Part shown: one piece after another, positions 24,415 to 32,673 of the stretch
Numbering within the stretch: position 1 is the stretch's first letter
Layout: the number at the start of each line of letters is the position of its first letter
Origin: JAAXIE01 sp965263155
GTDB lineage: Bacteria > Chloroflexota > Dehalococcoidia > Lucifugimonadales > JAAXIE01
DNA: 64,000 nt
Direction of reading: 5' to 3'
NCBI GenBank assembly: GCA_965263155.1
Contig: OZ253586.1
Span: forward strand, 3,534,001 to 3,598,000
Position numbers and translations under genes: made by a program
The notes under the pieces: model-generated
What the model was told of the DNA's origin: nothing
Seen by the model: only the letters and a program-made list of their open reading frames with translations
Database searches by the model: none

Positions 24415-25767
24415 ATGGCCGAGCCTTATGAGTTGAGCCTGTCCGAGTCGGCACAGGAGATCTCCTCCGGCCAACTCTCCCCTGTGGAGCTGGCCCAGTC
24501 CCTGCTGGCCCGCATCGACGCCAAGGAGAACCTGCAGGCGTGGGTCACCATCGACCGCGAAGAAGTGCTGGGCGCGGCCGCCCGTGCTGAGGAGGCCATT
24601 GCCCAAGGAACGGCCTCTGGGGCCCTGCACGGCGTCCCCATCGGCCTGAAGGACATCTTCTACACCGCAGGCATGAAGACCACAGCCTGCTCTCCCCTCT
24701 ACGCCGACTTCGTGCCCGACTACGACGCCACCGTGGTCGCCAAGCTCAAGGAGGCTGGGGCCATCGTGCTGGGCAAGGCGGTGACCACCGAGTTCGCCAC
24801 TGCCGACCCGTCGCCCACCCTCAATCCGTGGAACCATGCCCACACCCCCGGCGGCTCCAGCAGCGGCTCCTCAGTCGCCGTGGCCACCTCCATGTGCGCT
24901 GGAGCCTTGGGCTCCCAGACAGGCGGCTCCACCTGCCGCCCCGCCTCCTACAACGGCATCGTGGGCCTCAAACCCACCTACGGGCGCCTCAGCAAGTACG
25001 GTGTCATCCCAGCCTCGTGGTCGCTGGATACCGTGGGCATCCTAGTGCGCGACGTGACCGATGCCACACTGATGCTGCAGGTCATGGCGGGCTACGATCC
25101 CAACGACCCCTCCTCGGCCCACGAGCCAGTGCTCGACTACGTGTCCCCAGTGGCCGACTACCCCATGGCCCCCCGCATCCGCCTCATCCGGCAGCACTTC
25201 CTAGAGGTCTGCGACGACGAGACGCGGGCCAACACCCAAGCCGCCTTCGACAAGTTCGCCGACCTAGGTTGTGAGGCGGATGAGGTGCGCCTGCCAGCCA
25301 GCTTCGACACTTGCTACGACGCCCACCGCGTAGTGATGGATGTGGAGTGCGCCACCTTCCACGAGGAGCTTTTCAGCCAGCACCCCGACCAGTACGGACG
25401 CAGACTGCGCTCCACCATCGAAACAGGCCTCCTGCTACCCGGCGTTCGTTACCTCCAAGCCCAGCGCATGCGAACCGCCTTCGCCCGCGACATGCGCGAA
25501 CTGGTGGCCGATGGCACCATTCTCGTGACCCCCACCACCCCAGCGGCTGCTCCCCGCGACCTCAATACCACTGGCGACCCCATCTTCCAGAGCCCTTGGA
25601 CCTCCTGCGGCCTTCCCACCATCACCCTGCCATCCGGCCTAAGCGCCAACGGCCTGCCCCTAGGAGTCCAGTTGATCGGGGCCCCCTTCCGCGAGGACGA
25701 GCTTCTGTGCGCGGCCCGGTGGTGCGAAGCAGCGCTGCGGGTGAAGATGACGCCTCCGGAGGGTTAG
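24415..25767 (+). CDS. Amidase (amidase signature family)
   Basis: A 450-aa amidase-signature enzyme that hydrolyses a C-N amide bond. The Ser-cisSer-Lys triad is recognisable: Lys in GVPIGLKDIF (about residue 77), the first Ser in PGGSSSGSSVAV, and the nucleophile in GSQTGGSTCRPASY. The fold continues with GLKPTYGRLS. A perfect AGGAGG precedes the ATG. Length and motifs resemble GatA, but no gatB or gatC accompanies it, so it is more likely a catabolic amidase than a tRNA amidotransferase subunit. Its upstream region carries the inverted-repeat segment and the heptamer site. Substrate is unknown. Confidence 0.9.
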   Translation: MAEPYELSLSESAQEISSGQLSPVELAQSLLARIDAKENLQAWVTIDREEVLGAAARAEEAIAQGTASGALHGVPIGLKDIFYTAGMKTTACSPLYADFVPDYDATVVAKLKEAGAIVLGKAVTTEFATADPSPTLNPWNHAHTPGGSSSGSSVAVATSMCAGALGSQTGGSTCRPASYNGIVGLKPTYGRLSKYGVIPASWSLDTVGILVRDVTDATLMLQVMAGYDPNDPSSAHEPVLDYVSPVADYPMAPRIRLIRQHFLEVCDDETRANTQAAFDKFADLGCEADEVRLPASFDTCYDAHRVVMDVECATFHEELFSQHPDQYGRRLRSTIETGLLLPGVRYLQAQRMRTAFARDMRELVADGTILVTPTTPAAAPRDLNTTGDPIFQSPWTSCGLPTITLPSGLSANGLPLGVQLIGAPFREDELLCAARWCEAALRVKMTPPEG

Positions 25768-25887
25768 AGATATCCGTTGAGCCCGCGCTAAACAAGCGGG
25801 CGATATTGAATGCCCCGACCACACAGCGTCCCGTCGATGCTCAGAGGACATCGGCATTTGGATAGAAAGAGAGCGTTTTCCACCCCC

Positions 25888-27504
25888 TCACTCGCTGGTA
25901 TAGCCATCATCCGAGCCGAAAATGTCACGCTTTAGCTCTTCGTAAACCTTTGTCCCGGACTTGATAAGCGGTGCTAGGGTATCACGCATGAATACTTTGG
26001 GATCATTTCCAGGGGCGGAAAGCCCTAGCGTCCTCCTACACGCGACGTAAATCTCACCGCTCGCAGGTTTGAGGTCGTCCGGGGCGTCGTCGGGCCTTTT
26101 GACGCGGATGTCTTCCTTCTTCGCAATTAGCGCCTCGGCCTGGTCTTCCTTATCAACAGACGCAGCAAGTGCTCGCAGAACCTCGTCATCGAAGAAGTAG
26201 GATTCTAAGTTACGGCGTGACAGCACCCGAACGCCGCGGCTCTTCCATTCGGCGACCTCTTGAGGAGAAGAGGCATCACGGTCGATAAGCTTGACGACCT
26301 GGGCGCCCTGGGTCAATACGCCAAGTGCATACGCGATGCCACGTCGGTCCTCCGCGACTTCTAAAGCGTTACCGCCAGGAACGAATTGTGTTTCCGGGAA
26401 CTCAGCCCGAAAGACTCGCTCGTAGCAACGTGCATCATGGGAGTAGTTCGCACTGGTGTTTCTGTTCTTTGGTTCGCCTTCGCCGATCACAACTCGCTCT
26501 GGCGCAATAAGTGCCGCCAGGTCATCAAGCGCTACGTCGTAAGCTGTGTTCCAGAAGGCCCTGTCAGGAACCGCCGGCTCAATAACCTGCCGTTCATCAA
26601 AGTCACGCTCGCTGAAGTCGAGAAATATGACGCTTCCAGGATGTTCAGCTTCAATGTCCCGTGCCCGCCGCATCATGCCAATGGAGTGTGTGGCCAGCAT
26701 CAACTGGCAGGTTTGCGGAATCAGGCCATAGAGCACAGATAGAAGCTCAGCTTGAAGACGTGCATTCATATGTGCTTCCGGCTCGTCAATGCAAAACAGT
26801 GTGTTGTCGTAGGCGGGCTTGGCGATAACTAGATCAAGAACCAAGTCAAATACGGCTTTCTCCCCGCCAGAAAGGTTCTTGAAGTGGAATCCTGCACTTG
26901 CTGCCTTCGAAAACCTGAAGGTACCATCTTCCATCGGGTTAGCGAGACTGTTGAGGGTAAGTGTTGGGAACAATCGACTCACGGGGTCCCGAATTGGACT
27001 GATGAGCGACTCTGTGAGACCATCCGTCATTTGAGGTTCTGCGCCAAAGATCCCGAATACTTGGCCCACCAGACGCTGGTAATTTCTGCTGATCGCCACA
27101 TCGTTGTCAATCATGCGATTGACACGACCTTCATCAAGGGGATCTGGAAGGCGTTGAAGTTGGCTCGTTTGAAACTCCGGATCGTTCCTAAATGCAGACC
27201 TTGTATAGATAACTTTCTTTTTCTCTTGTGGATCATCTGACATGGGATGGTGAAATGTCACCGCAAGTTGTTGCTCACTCCATTCAGAAGTTTGCCTCGA
27301 ATCGGTTTTCAAATGGTAGTCATCGTTCCAGGGATTCCGGCGCGCGTACATTTTGTGCCAACTGCTCAAGGCATCAAAGAAAGAAGACTTTCCACTGCCG
27401 TTCGGCCCGGCGAGCATGATTAGGCGAGCCGACTCTGGGACACCCTGAACAACTAGTTCTGTGAAACGCTTGAAATCCTTGATCGCAGCGCTTTTGAATC
27501 GCAT
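25888..27504 (-). CDS. AAA/ABC-type ATPase fused to a TOPRIM-like domain (candidate defence gene)
   Basis: A 538-aa protein. The N-terminal ATPase has Walker A GPNGSGKSS (residues 33-41), ABC signature LSGGEK (211-216), Walker B LFCIDEPEAH (236-245) and H-loop LATHS (270-274). The C-terminal part resembles TOPRIM/DUF4435: Glu342 in VVIGEGEP, DRD at 408-410, then RRNLESYFFDD. OLD nucleases and PARIS AriA/AriB combine these modules, so an anti-phage role is likely. Local GC is low (21 of 60 bases at 27181-27240) next to a GC-rich amidase, which suggests transfer. No integrase or partner gene is adjacent. An overcoming-lysogenization-type nuclease is the main alternative to a fused PARIS. Confidence 0.75.
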   Translation of the reverse strand: MRFKSAAIKDFKRFTELVVQGVPESARLIMLAGPNGSGKSSFFDALSSWHKMYARRNPWNDDYHLKTDSRQTSEWSEQQLAVTFHHPMSDDPQEKKKVIYTRSAFRNDPEFQTSQLQRLPDPLDEGRVNRMIDNDVAISRNYQRLVGQVFGIFGAEPQMTDGLTESLISPIRDPVSRLFPTLTLNSLANPMEDGTFRFSKAASAGFHFKNLSGGEKAVFDLVLDLVIAKPAYDNTLFCIDEPEAHMNARLQAELLSVLYGLIPQTCQLMLATHSIGMMRRARDIEAEHPGSVIFLDFSERDFDERQVIEPAVPDRAFWNTAYDVALDDLAALIAPERVVIGEGEPKNRNTSANYSHDARCYERVFRAEFPETQFVPGGNALEVAEDRRGIAYALGVLTQGAQVVKLIDRDASSPQEVAEWKSRGVRVLSRRNLESYFFDDEVLRALAASVDKEDQAEALIAKKEDIRVKRPDDAPDDLKPASGEIYVACRRTLGLSAPGNDPKVFMRDTLAPLIKSGTKVYEELKRDIFGSDDGYTSE

Positions 27505-27608
27505 TCGCGGTTTCCCCTTGGTTGTGCTTCTGAGAACTACAACTGCGTCGCTGAATTGTCAATTGGTCTCGCCGAAATGTTTGGCTGGCTAGCGGGGTCT
27601 CGCGGAAG

Positions 27609-28586
27609 CTATGGCTTCAGGAGGACTTTGCCGAAGTTGCGGCGGTCGGCTAGGTGGCGGTGGGCGTTGCCTGCCTCGCTTAGGGGGAAGACGCGGTCGA
27701 TTACGGTGCGGAGCTTGCCTTGGGCGAAGAGGTCCATGATGGTCTGGAGTTCCTGCATCACGCCGCCACGGCCCATCTGGGTGGAGAGGGAAAAGCCGTG
27801 CAGGGTCAGGAGGCGGTTCAGCATCAGGCCGGGGTCGACAGTCGACTGACCACGGCTGGTGTTGCCCACGGTTACCACGCGGCCTCCCATGGACAGGACC
27901 TCCATGCTCTTGGTGAGCACCTCGCCACCGACGGCTTCCAGCACCACGTCCACTCCAGCCCTGTCGGTGATGGACATGGTCTCTGCAAGGAAGTCGGCTT
28001 GGTTGTAGTTGATGCAGTGGTCGGCCCCCAGCTCACGGGCCCGGTCCAGCTTCTCTTGGGAGCCTGCGGTGGTGATGACGGTGCAGCCCATGTGCTTGGC
28101 AATCTGGATGCCCGCCATGCCCACGCCACTGCCAGCCGACTGTATCAAGGCCGTCTCGCCCTCACGCAGGTTGGCGACCTTGAGAAGGGCGAACCATGAG
28201 GTAAGGAAGACGATGGGAATGCTGGCGCCCTCGTCGAAGGAGATGTTGTCGGGCATGGGCACAGTGCCCGCCTCGTGGACAGCCACCATCTCGGCGTAGC
28301 CTCCTTGGGGCAGGGTGGCCACCACCCTCTGTCCCACTTCGCGGGTGCGTACCTCAGAGCCAGCTTCGACGATGGTGCCCGCGACGTCCCAGCCCAGTAT
28401 CAGGGGCAGAGGGGCGCCCGCAGTGGAGCCGCCATAGCTCCCCTCGCGCCGGAACAGGTCGCCACGGTTCACCGAGGCCGACTCGATGCGCAGCAGCACT
28501 TGGCGAGGTCGGGGCTCTGGATTGGGGACGTCCTCGTATCGGAATACGTCCTCGTTGCCCAGTTCATGGATCACGGCTGCCTTCAT
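27609..28586 (-). CDS. MDR quinone oxidoreductase-like protein
   Basis: A 325-aa zinc-independent medium-chain reductase: GroES-like N-terminus with LILGWDVAGTIVEAG, then a Rossmann fold with QSAGSGVGMAGIQIAKHMG and GADHCINYNQADF. It lacks the structural-zinc Cys cluster found in the 21489-22514 paralog. NADPH-dependent reduction of quinones or enones is the family activity. Its ATG overlaps the TGA of the acyl-CoA ligase (ATGA) and follows GGAGGTAG, so the two are translationally coupled. This suggests action on a product of the CoA ligase, but the substrate is unknown. Confidence 0.88.
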   Translation of the reverse strand: MKAAVIHELGNEDVFRYEDVPNPEPRPRQVLLRIESASVNRGDLFRREGSYGGSTAGAPLPLILGWDVAGTIVEAGSEVRTREVGQRVVATLPQGGYAEMVAVHEAGTVPMPDNISFDEGASIPIVFLTSWFALLKVANLREGETALIQSAGSGVGMAGIQIAKHMGCTVITTAGSQEKLDRARELGADHCINYNQADFLAETMSITDRAGVDVVLEAVGGEVLTKSMEVLSMGGRVVTVGNTSRGQSTVDPGLMLNRLLTLHGFSLSTQMGRGGVMQELQTIMDLFAQGKLRTVIDRVFPLSEAGNAHRHLADRRNFGKVLLKP

Positions 28587-30211
28587 TGACTACCTCCATC
28601 GGCTTTCGCCGCACTTGCATACCGCTCGCGCAGCACCTTTTTGTCGAACTTCCCCACAGCAGTCTTGGGTATCTCGTCAATGAACACCACATCGTCTGGC
28701 AACCACCAGCGGGCGAACTTGCCTTCCAAGTGGGCCAGCACGGCGTCGCGGTCAAGCGCGCTGCGCTGCTCGGGGATAGGCACCACGCAGGCTAGGGGGC
28801 GTTCTAGGTACCGCTCATGTGGGACCCCGATGACTGCTGCCTCGTAGACGCTGGGGTGGGCCATAATGGCCGCCTCCAAGTCAACCGACGAAATCCACTC
28901 ACCGCCGCTCTTCACCATGTCTTTGGCCCGGTCGACTACCTGTACGTAACCCTCCGGGTCCACGGTGACCACATCTCCGGTATGGTACCAGCCATCGACG
29001 AAGGTCTCGGCAGAGCGGGGATCGTCCAAGTATTCGCTGGCAATCCACGGACCTCGCACCAGCAACTCGCCCTGATGTTCGCCGTCCCAAGGGAGGTCTG
29101 CGCCCAGCTCGTCCACTAGCCTGATGTCGAGGCCAGCTACGGGCAACCCCTGCTTGACCCGGACGTCCATCTTGGCATCGTCGTCCCAGTCGTCCATGTA
29201 ACTCTTGTAGTTGCAGATGGTGACCAACGGGGTGGCCTCGGTCATACCGTAGGCGTGGGTCATGGGTATGCCCAGCTCATCGAAGGCCCTGAACATGTAG
29301 GGCGGAACGGCGGAGCCCCCGCTGACCAGCAGACGAACGCTGCTAAGGTCGCAGGGCTCTTTGGCACGAGAAAGGTAGTCCAGCACCCCAATCCAGATGG
29401 TGGGCACGCCTAGGCTCACGGTCACCTTCTCCTGCTCCATCAAGCGGGACACAGCGGCGGCATCAGGCCGAGGTCCGGGCAGGACCAAGGTTGCCCCAAG
29501 AAAGGCGGAGGTGTAGGGCACACCCCAAGTGTTGGCGTGGAACATGGGCACCACCGGAAGAATCACGTCCCGCTCGCTGAGGGCCAGGGAGTCGGTCATG
29601 CACTGGGTGAGGGTGTGCAGGTAGAGGCCGCGGTGGTCGTACACCACGCCCTTGGGGTTGCCCGTGGTGGCCGAGGTGTAGCAGAGGCCCGCGGGCAGGT
29701 CCTCATCCAGTTGGAAGAAGTCGAAGCTGTCGGAGGCTTTGCCCATCAGACGCTCGTAGCTATGCGCGTGGGGCAAGACGGATGACGATGGGTCGCCATC
29801 GCCCATAACCACGATCTGCTCGACGGACTCCAAGCGGGGCGCGATAGCCTCAATGGCTGGGAGCAGGTCCTCGTCGACCAGAAGAACCTTGTCTTTGGCG
29901 TGGTTGATAATGTGGACCAAGTCGTTGGGGGCCAGACGGATGTTGATGGTATGCACCACGGCGCCCATGCAGGGTACGGCGAAATACGACTCCAGATAAC
30001 GGTAGGTGTTCCAGCCGAAAACGCCCACACGGTCGCCCTTGCCGACGCCCAATGAGGAGAGGGCGTTGGCCAGCTTGCACACCCTGACATACAGGTCGGC
30101 GTAGGTATAACGATGGCTGCGGTCGGGCAAGCGGGTAACGACTTCCTTCCGCGGGAAGTAGGTGCGTGCGCGATTTAGGATAGTGGTAATGGTCAACGGG
30201 TATTTCATCAT
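28583..30211 (-). CDS. Acyl-CoA ligase (AMP-forming, medium/long-chain fatty acid type)
   Basis: A 542-aa member of the ANL superfamily that activates a carboxylic acid to its CoA thioester through an acyl-adenylate. Core motifs are YTSATTGNPKGVVYDH (A3), HAYGMTEATPL (A5), GWYHTGDVV (A7) and VVDRAKDMVKSGGEWIS (A8). The catalytic Lys lies near PKTAVGKFDKK at the C-terminus. GGAGGCAGGGGC precedes the ATG. It overlaps the downstream MDR gene by four bases. Length suits medium- or long-chain fatty acyl-CoA synthetases; the chain-length preference is not visible. Confidence 0.92.
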   Translation of the reverse strand: MMKYPLTITTILNRARTYFPRKEVVTRLPDRSHRYTYADLYVRVCKLANALSSLGVGKGDRVGVFGWNTYRYLESYFAVPCMGAVVHTINIRLAPNDLVHIINHAKDKVLLVDEDLLPAIEAIAPRLESVEQIVVMGDGDPSSSVLPHAHSYERLMGKASDSFDFFQLDEDLPAGLCYTSATTGNPKGVVYDHRGLYLHTLTQCMTDSLALSERDVILPVVPMFHANTWGVPYTSAFLGATLVLPGPRPDAAAVSRLMEQEKVTVSLGVPTIWIGVLDYLSRAKEPCDLSSVRLLVSGGSAVPPYMFRAFDELGIPMTHAYGMTEATPLVTICNYKSYMDDWDDDAKMDVRVKQGLPVAGLDIRLVDELGADLPWDGEHQGELLVRGPWIASEYLDDPRSAETFVDGWYHTGDVVTVDPEGYVQVVDRAKDMVKSGGEWISSVDLEAAIMAHPSVYEAAVIGVPHERYLERPLACVVPIPEQRSALDRDAVLAHLEGKFARWWLPDDVVFIDEIPKTAVGKFDKKVLRERYASAAKADGGSQ

Positions 30212-30315
30212 GCCCCTGCCTCCGAAAGCCCGCTGGATGAAACCATTCTAGACGGCAGGAACGGAGCACACAACGTCGCCATGGCAACGGGATATCATGT
30301 ATGTAATACACATAT

Positions 30316-30331
30316 CATCTTGCGCAAGATG
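30316..30331. promoter_or_regulatory. 16-bp perfect palindrome, operator candidate
   Basis: CATCTTGCGCAAGATG is a perfect 16-bp palindrome ending one base before a TTGACT -35-like hexamer and about 115 bp upstream of the first peptide-binding lipoprotein gene. Position and symmetry suggest a dimeric regulator site. Confidence 0.5.
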
Positions 30332-30360
30332 TTGACTTAGCATTGAAATACATGATAACG
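30332..30360 (+). promoter_or_regulatory. Candidate promoter of SBP1
   Basis: TTGACT (30332-30337) with an ATAAC-type -10 region at 30354-30360, spacing 16-17 bp, in AT-rich DNA. The -10 box is weak; the palindrome directly upstream strengthens the case. Confidence 0.4.
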
Positions 30361-30445
30361 TCGCCACGATTGTCGTAAGCATATAGCCTTCAATCACTGC
30401 TATTGTGCTACGGTATCCTCTTTATCCTCTGACCGGAGGTGGCCG

Positions 30446-32347
30446 ATGTTAGGTACGAGGAGAGGCAAGGCAGCAATAGTTGGGATACTGATCCTTCTGC
30501 TGGCACTGATCATCGCCTGCGGTGAGGAAACCACGGAAGCACCGGCCCCAACCTCGGCCGCTGAGATAGTCACCTTACCTCCGTCGGTCACCGGCGCGAC
30601 CCCAGACGCGACGCCCGCACCTGCGGCCGCCACTCCCGCACCTGACACCGGCGTCACGGTGCCACAAGGTACTTTGGACGTGGGCATGGCGGTTCTGGGC
30701 CCCTACGTAGCGACCAACTACGATGCGGGCTACTTCCAGAACAGGTTCGCCGAGCTCGTCACTCATGAGACGCTCTTCGTTATGGGCTACGATGGTGAGT
30801 GGGAGCATCGCTTGGTTAACGGCTTTGACGTCTCGCCCGATGGGCTAACCTACACCATCAGGCTGCAGGAAGGCGCTAAGTGGCACAACAGGACCAACGC
30901 CGGCGATTGGGGGGACTTCAACGCCGACGACTTCATCTTTTCCATCGAAGAGATTGCCCGAGAAGGCGGGGCGCACGTACAGAACGGCAACACCCGTAAG
31001 GTGTTCAGGTGCGATGGGTGCGAGATGACCAAGATTGACGAGTACACGGTGGAACTCAAGCGACCCACCCCCACCTTCCAGCTTACCTGGTTCAGCCAAG
31101 CGCCCATTCCCGGTTTCTCCATGAATAGCAAGAAGCACTTCGATTCCGTGAGCCCGGAAGAGGCCGTGTTGCAGGACGTGGGCACGGGAGCTTGGGAGAT
31201 GGTAGAGCACAAGACCGACGAACTCCGCAGGATGCGGGCCGTCGAAGACCATTGGCGCCACGTTCCCGAGTTCGCCGAAATGATCTGGTGGGACATTCCC
31301 GAAGAGTCTACCAAGCTGGCCAATTTCCAGGCAGGCCAGTTGGACACCGGGATCTTCAACTCCGACTCTATACAGGCCATGAAAGACGACCCAGTGGATG
31401 GGCTGACCTTTATGGTCTTTCCCGCAGCCATCATCCAGATGATGTGGTTTGAGGGAAATCACTACACTCCGGACTCCACGCACCACCAGCCCGATGCCGA
31501 AGGGAAGATCAAGGTGCCGGTGGACCCACACTACTCCGACTATCGGAACCTCTGCGACGACGGCAGCGGACACGACGACATCCGTCCGTGGGTTGCGTGC
31601 GACCGCGACGTGAATTCCGCTGAGTGGGAGCGGGCGCGGAAGGTGCGGGAGGCAATGGTCCGCGCCATCAATCGCGACGAGTTGATCAACAACATCGCCT
31701 TCGGCGAGGGTGAACCTTGGTACATCGGCATCTGGGCCAACCGCGGTCGCATGCAGCAGCTCGGCTTGGACAAGCTGGGGCCGCCAGACGGGCCTAGGCC
31801 GATGGGCTACGATTTCGATTTGGCCAAGCAGTTGCTGGAAGAGGCTGGCTACCCCGACGGTTTCGAGGTACCCATCGCCAAGCGACTGGGTACGGGCACC
31901 CTGCTCACGGTCAAGGAGGCCGTTGCCGGCATGTGGGAGAAGGTCGGCCTCACGACCAAGCTGCGGAACGAACAGCCCGCCTCCTACCGTGTGAAGAGCC
32001 AGCAACGCACAGCCATAGACATCTACGGGCTGAACGATGCACCCAGCTTCCCTGAGCCCCTGAGGGTGTACAGCACCGTATACACCTCAGCCAGCAACGG
32101 CGCGTTCGGAGTCAACCACCCCATAATGGATGATCTCATTTGGGAGGCAGAGACCACCTACGACACCGACGAGCGGTGGAGGGTCCAGGGCAAATTGGCC
32201 GAGTTCATCTTTGAGAACGTGCTCAGCATGCCCCTCTATGCCGAGAATGCCGTCTGGCCTCTCAGTAGCGAGGTGGACTCTTGGCAGGTTGCACCCGCAG
32301 AGTTGGACTGGCTCAGCTACTGGGAGACGCCACGGCGTAAACGGTAG
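30446..32347 (+). CDS. ABC transporter substrate-binding lipoprotein, family 5, copy 1
   Basis: A 633-aa extracytoplasmic peptide/oligopeptide-binding protein (SBP_bac_5). The signal peptide ends in the lipobox LIIAC (Cys about 25), followed by a Thr/Ala/Pro linker to about residue 70. The body has TYTIRLQEGAKWH, the cluster-5 hallmark after FDVSPDGL, then RPTPTFQLTWFSQ and ALINNIAFGEGEPWYIG-type segments. Two Cys-rich spots, RCDGCE and CDDGSG...VACDRD, recur in all three paralogs and may form disulfides. GGAGGTGGCCG precedes the ATG. It is followed by its own terminator. No permease or ATPase gene lies nearby, so the transporter core must be elsewhere. Confidence 0.92.
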   Translation: MLGTRRGKAAIVGILILLLALIIACGEETTEAPAPTSAAEIVTLPPSVTGATPDATPAPAAATPAPDTGVTVPQGTLDVGMAVLGPYVATNYDAGYFQNRFAELVTHETLFVMGYDGEWEHRLVNGFDVSPDGLTYTIRLQEGAKWHNRTNAGDWGDFNADDFIFSIEEIAREGGAHVQNGNTRKVFRCDGCEMTKIDEYTVELKRPTPTFQLTWFSQAPIPGFSMNSKKHFDSVSPEEAVLQDVGTGAWEMVEHKTDELRRMRAVEDHWRHVPEFAEMIWWDIPEESTKLANFQAGQLDTGIFNSDSIQAMKDDPVDGLTFMVFPAAIIQMMWFEGNHYTPDSTHHQPDAEGKIKVPVDPHYSDYRNLCDDGSGHDDIRPWVACDRDVNSAEWERARKVREAMVRAINRDELINNIAFGEGEPWYIGIWANRGRMQQLGLDKLGPPDGPRPMGYDFDLAKQLLEEAGYPDGFEVPIAKRLGTGTLLTVKEAVAGMWEKVGLTTKLRNEQPASYRVKSQQRTAIDIYGLNDAPSFPEPLRVYSTVYTSASNGAFGVNHPIMDDLIWEAETTYDTDERWRVQGKLAEFIFENVLSMPLYAENAVWPLSSEVDSWQVAPAELDWLSYWETPRRKR

Positions 32348-32378
32348 GCCAGAGCCTCGACGCCAAGACCCAAGCGTC

Positions 32379-32407
32379 AGAGCCCCGGCCATTGTGGCTG
32401 GGGCTCT
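32379..32407 (+). terminator. Terminator T1 after SBP1
   Basis: AGAGCCCCGGCC-ATTGT-GGCTGGGGCTCT, a 12-bp stem with one mismatch, followed by TGCATT. The same hairpin, nearly unchanged, follows SBP2 and SBP3. Confidence 0.75.
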
Positions 32408-32567
32408 TGCATTACAGGCAGGACCGCACGTCGAAGTTTTTCACCCAAGGCCCTAGAGGGATTCCGAGGACTGCAGGGCGACAAAGGCTGAATAGAGCCG
32501 GGATGGGCGAGCGACACATCGGCATCGCTTCCAGCGGCGGATTCCGGCAAAAACCCGTCCACGTGGA

Positions 32568-32596
32568 TTGACTACAGGCAATCGCTCTGGTAACCT
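32568..32596 (+). promoter_or_regulatory. Candidate promoter of SBP2
   Basis: TTGACT (32568-32573), 17 bp, TAACCT (32591-32596), about 78 bp before the ATG. The -35 hexamer equals that before SBP1. The rest of the 32348-32673 gap holds terminator T1 and no gene. Confidence 0.35.
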
Positions 32597-32673
32597 ACGC
32601 CGTCGCCTTTGAAGGCGCCTACATGCGGTCGGTGCCTTTCATTGTGTATGGCATATTTGATTGGAGGTCACGG

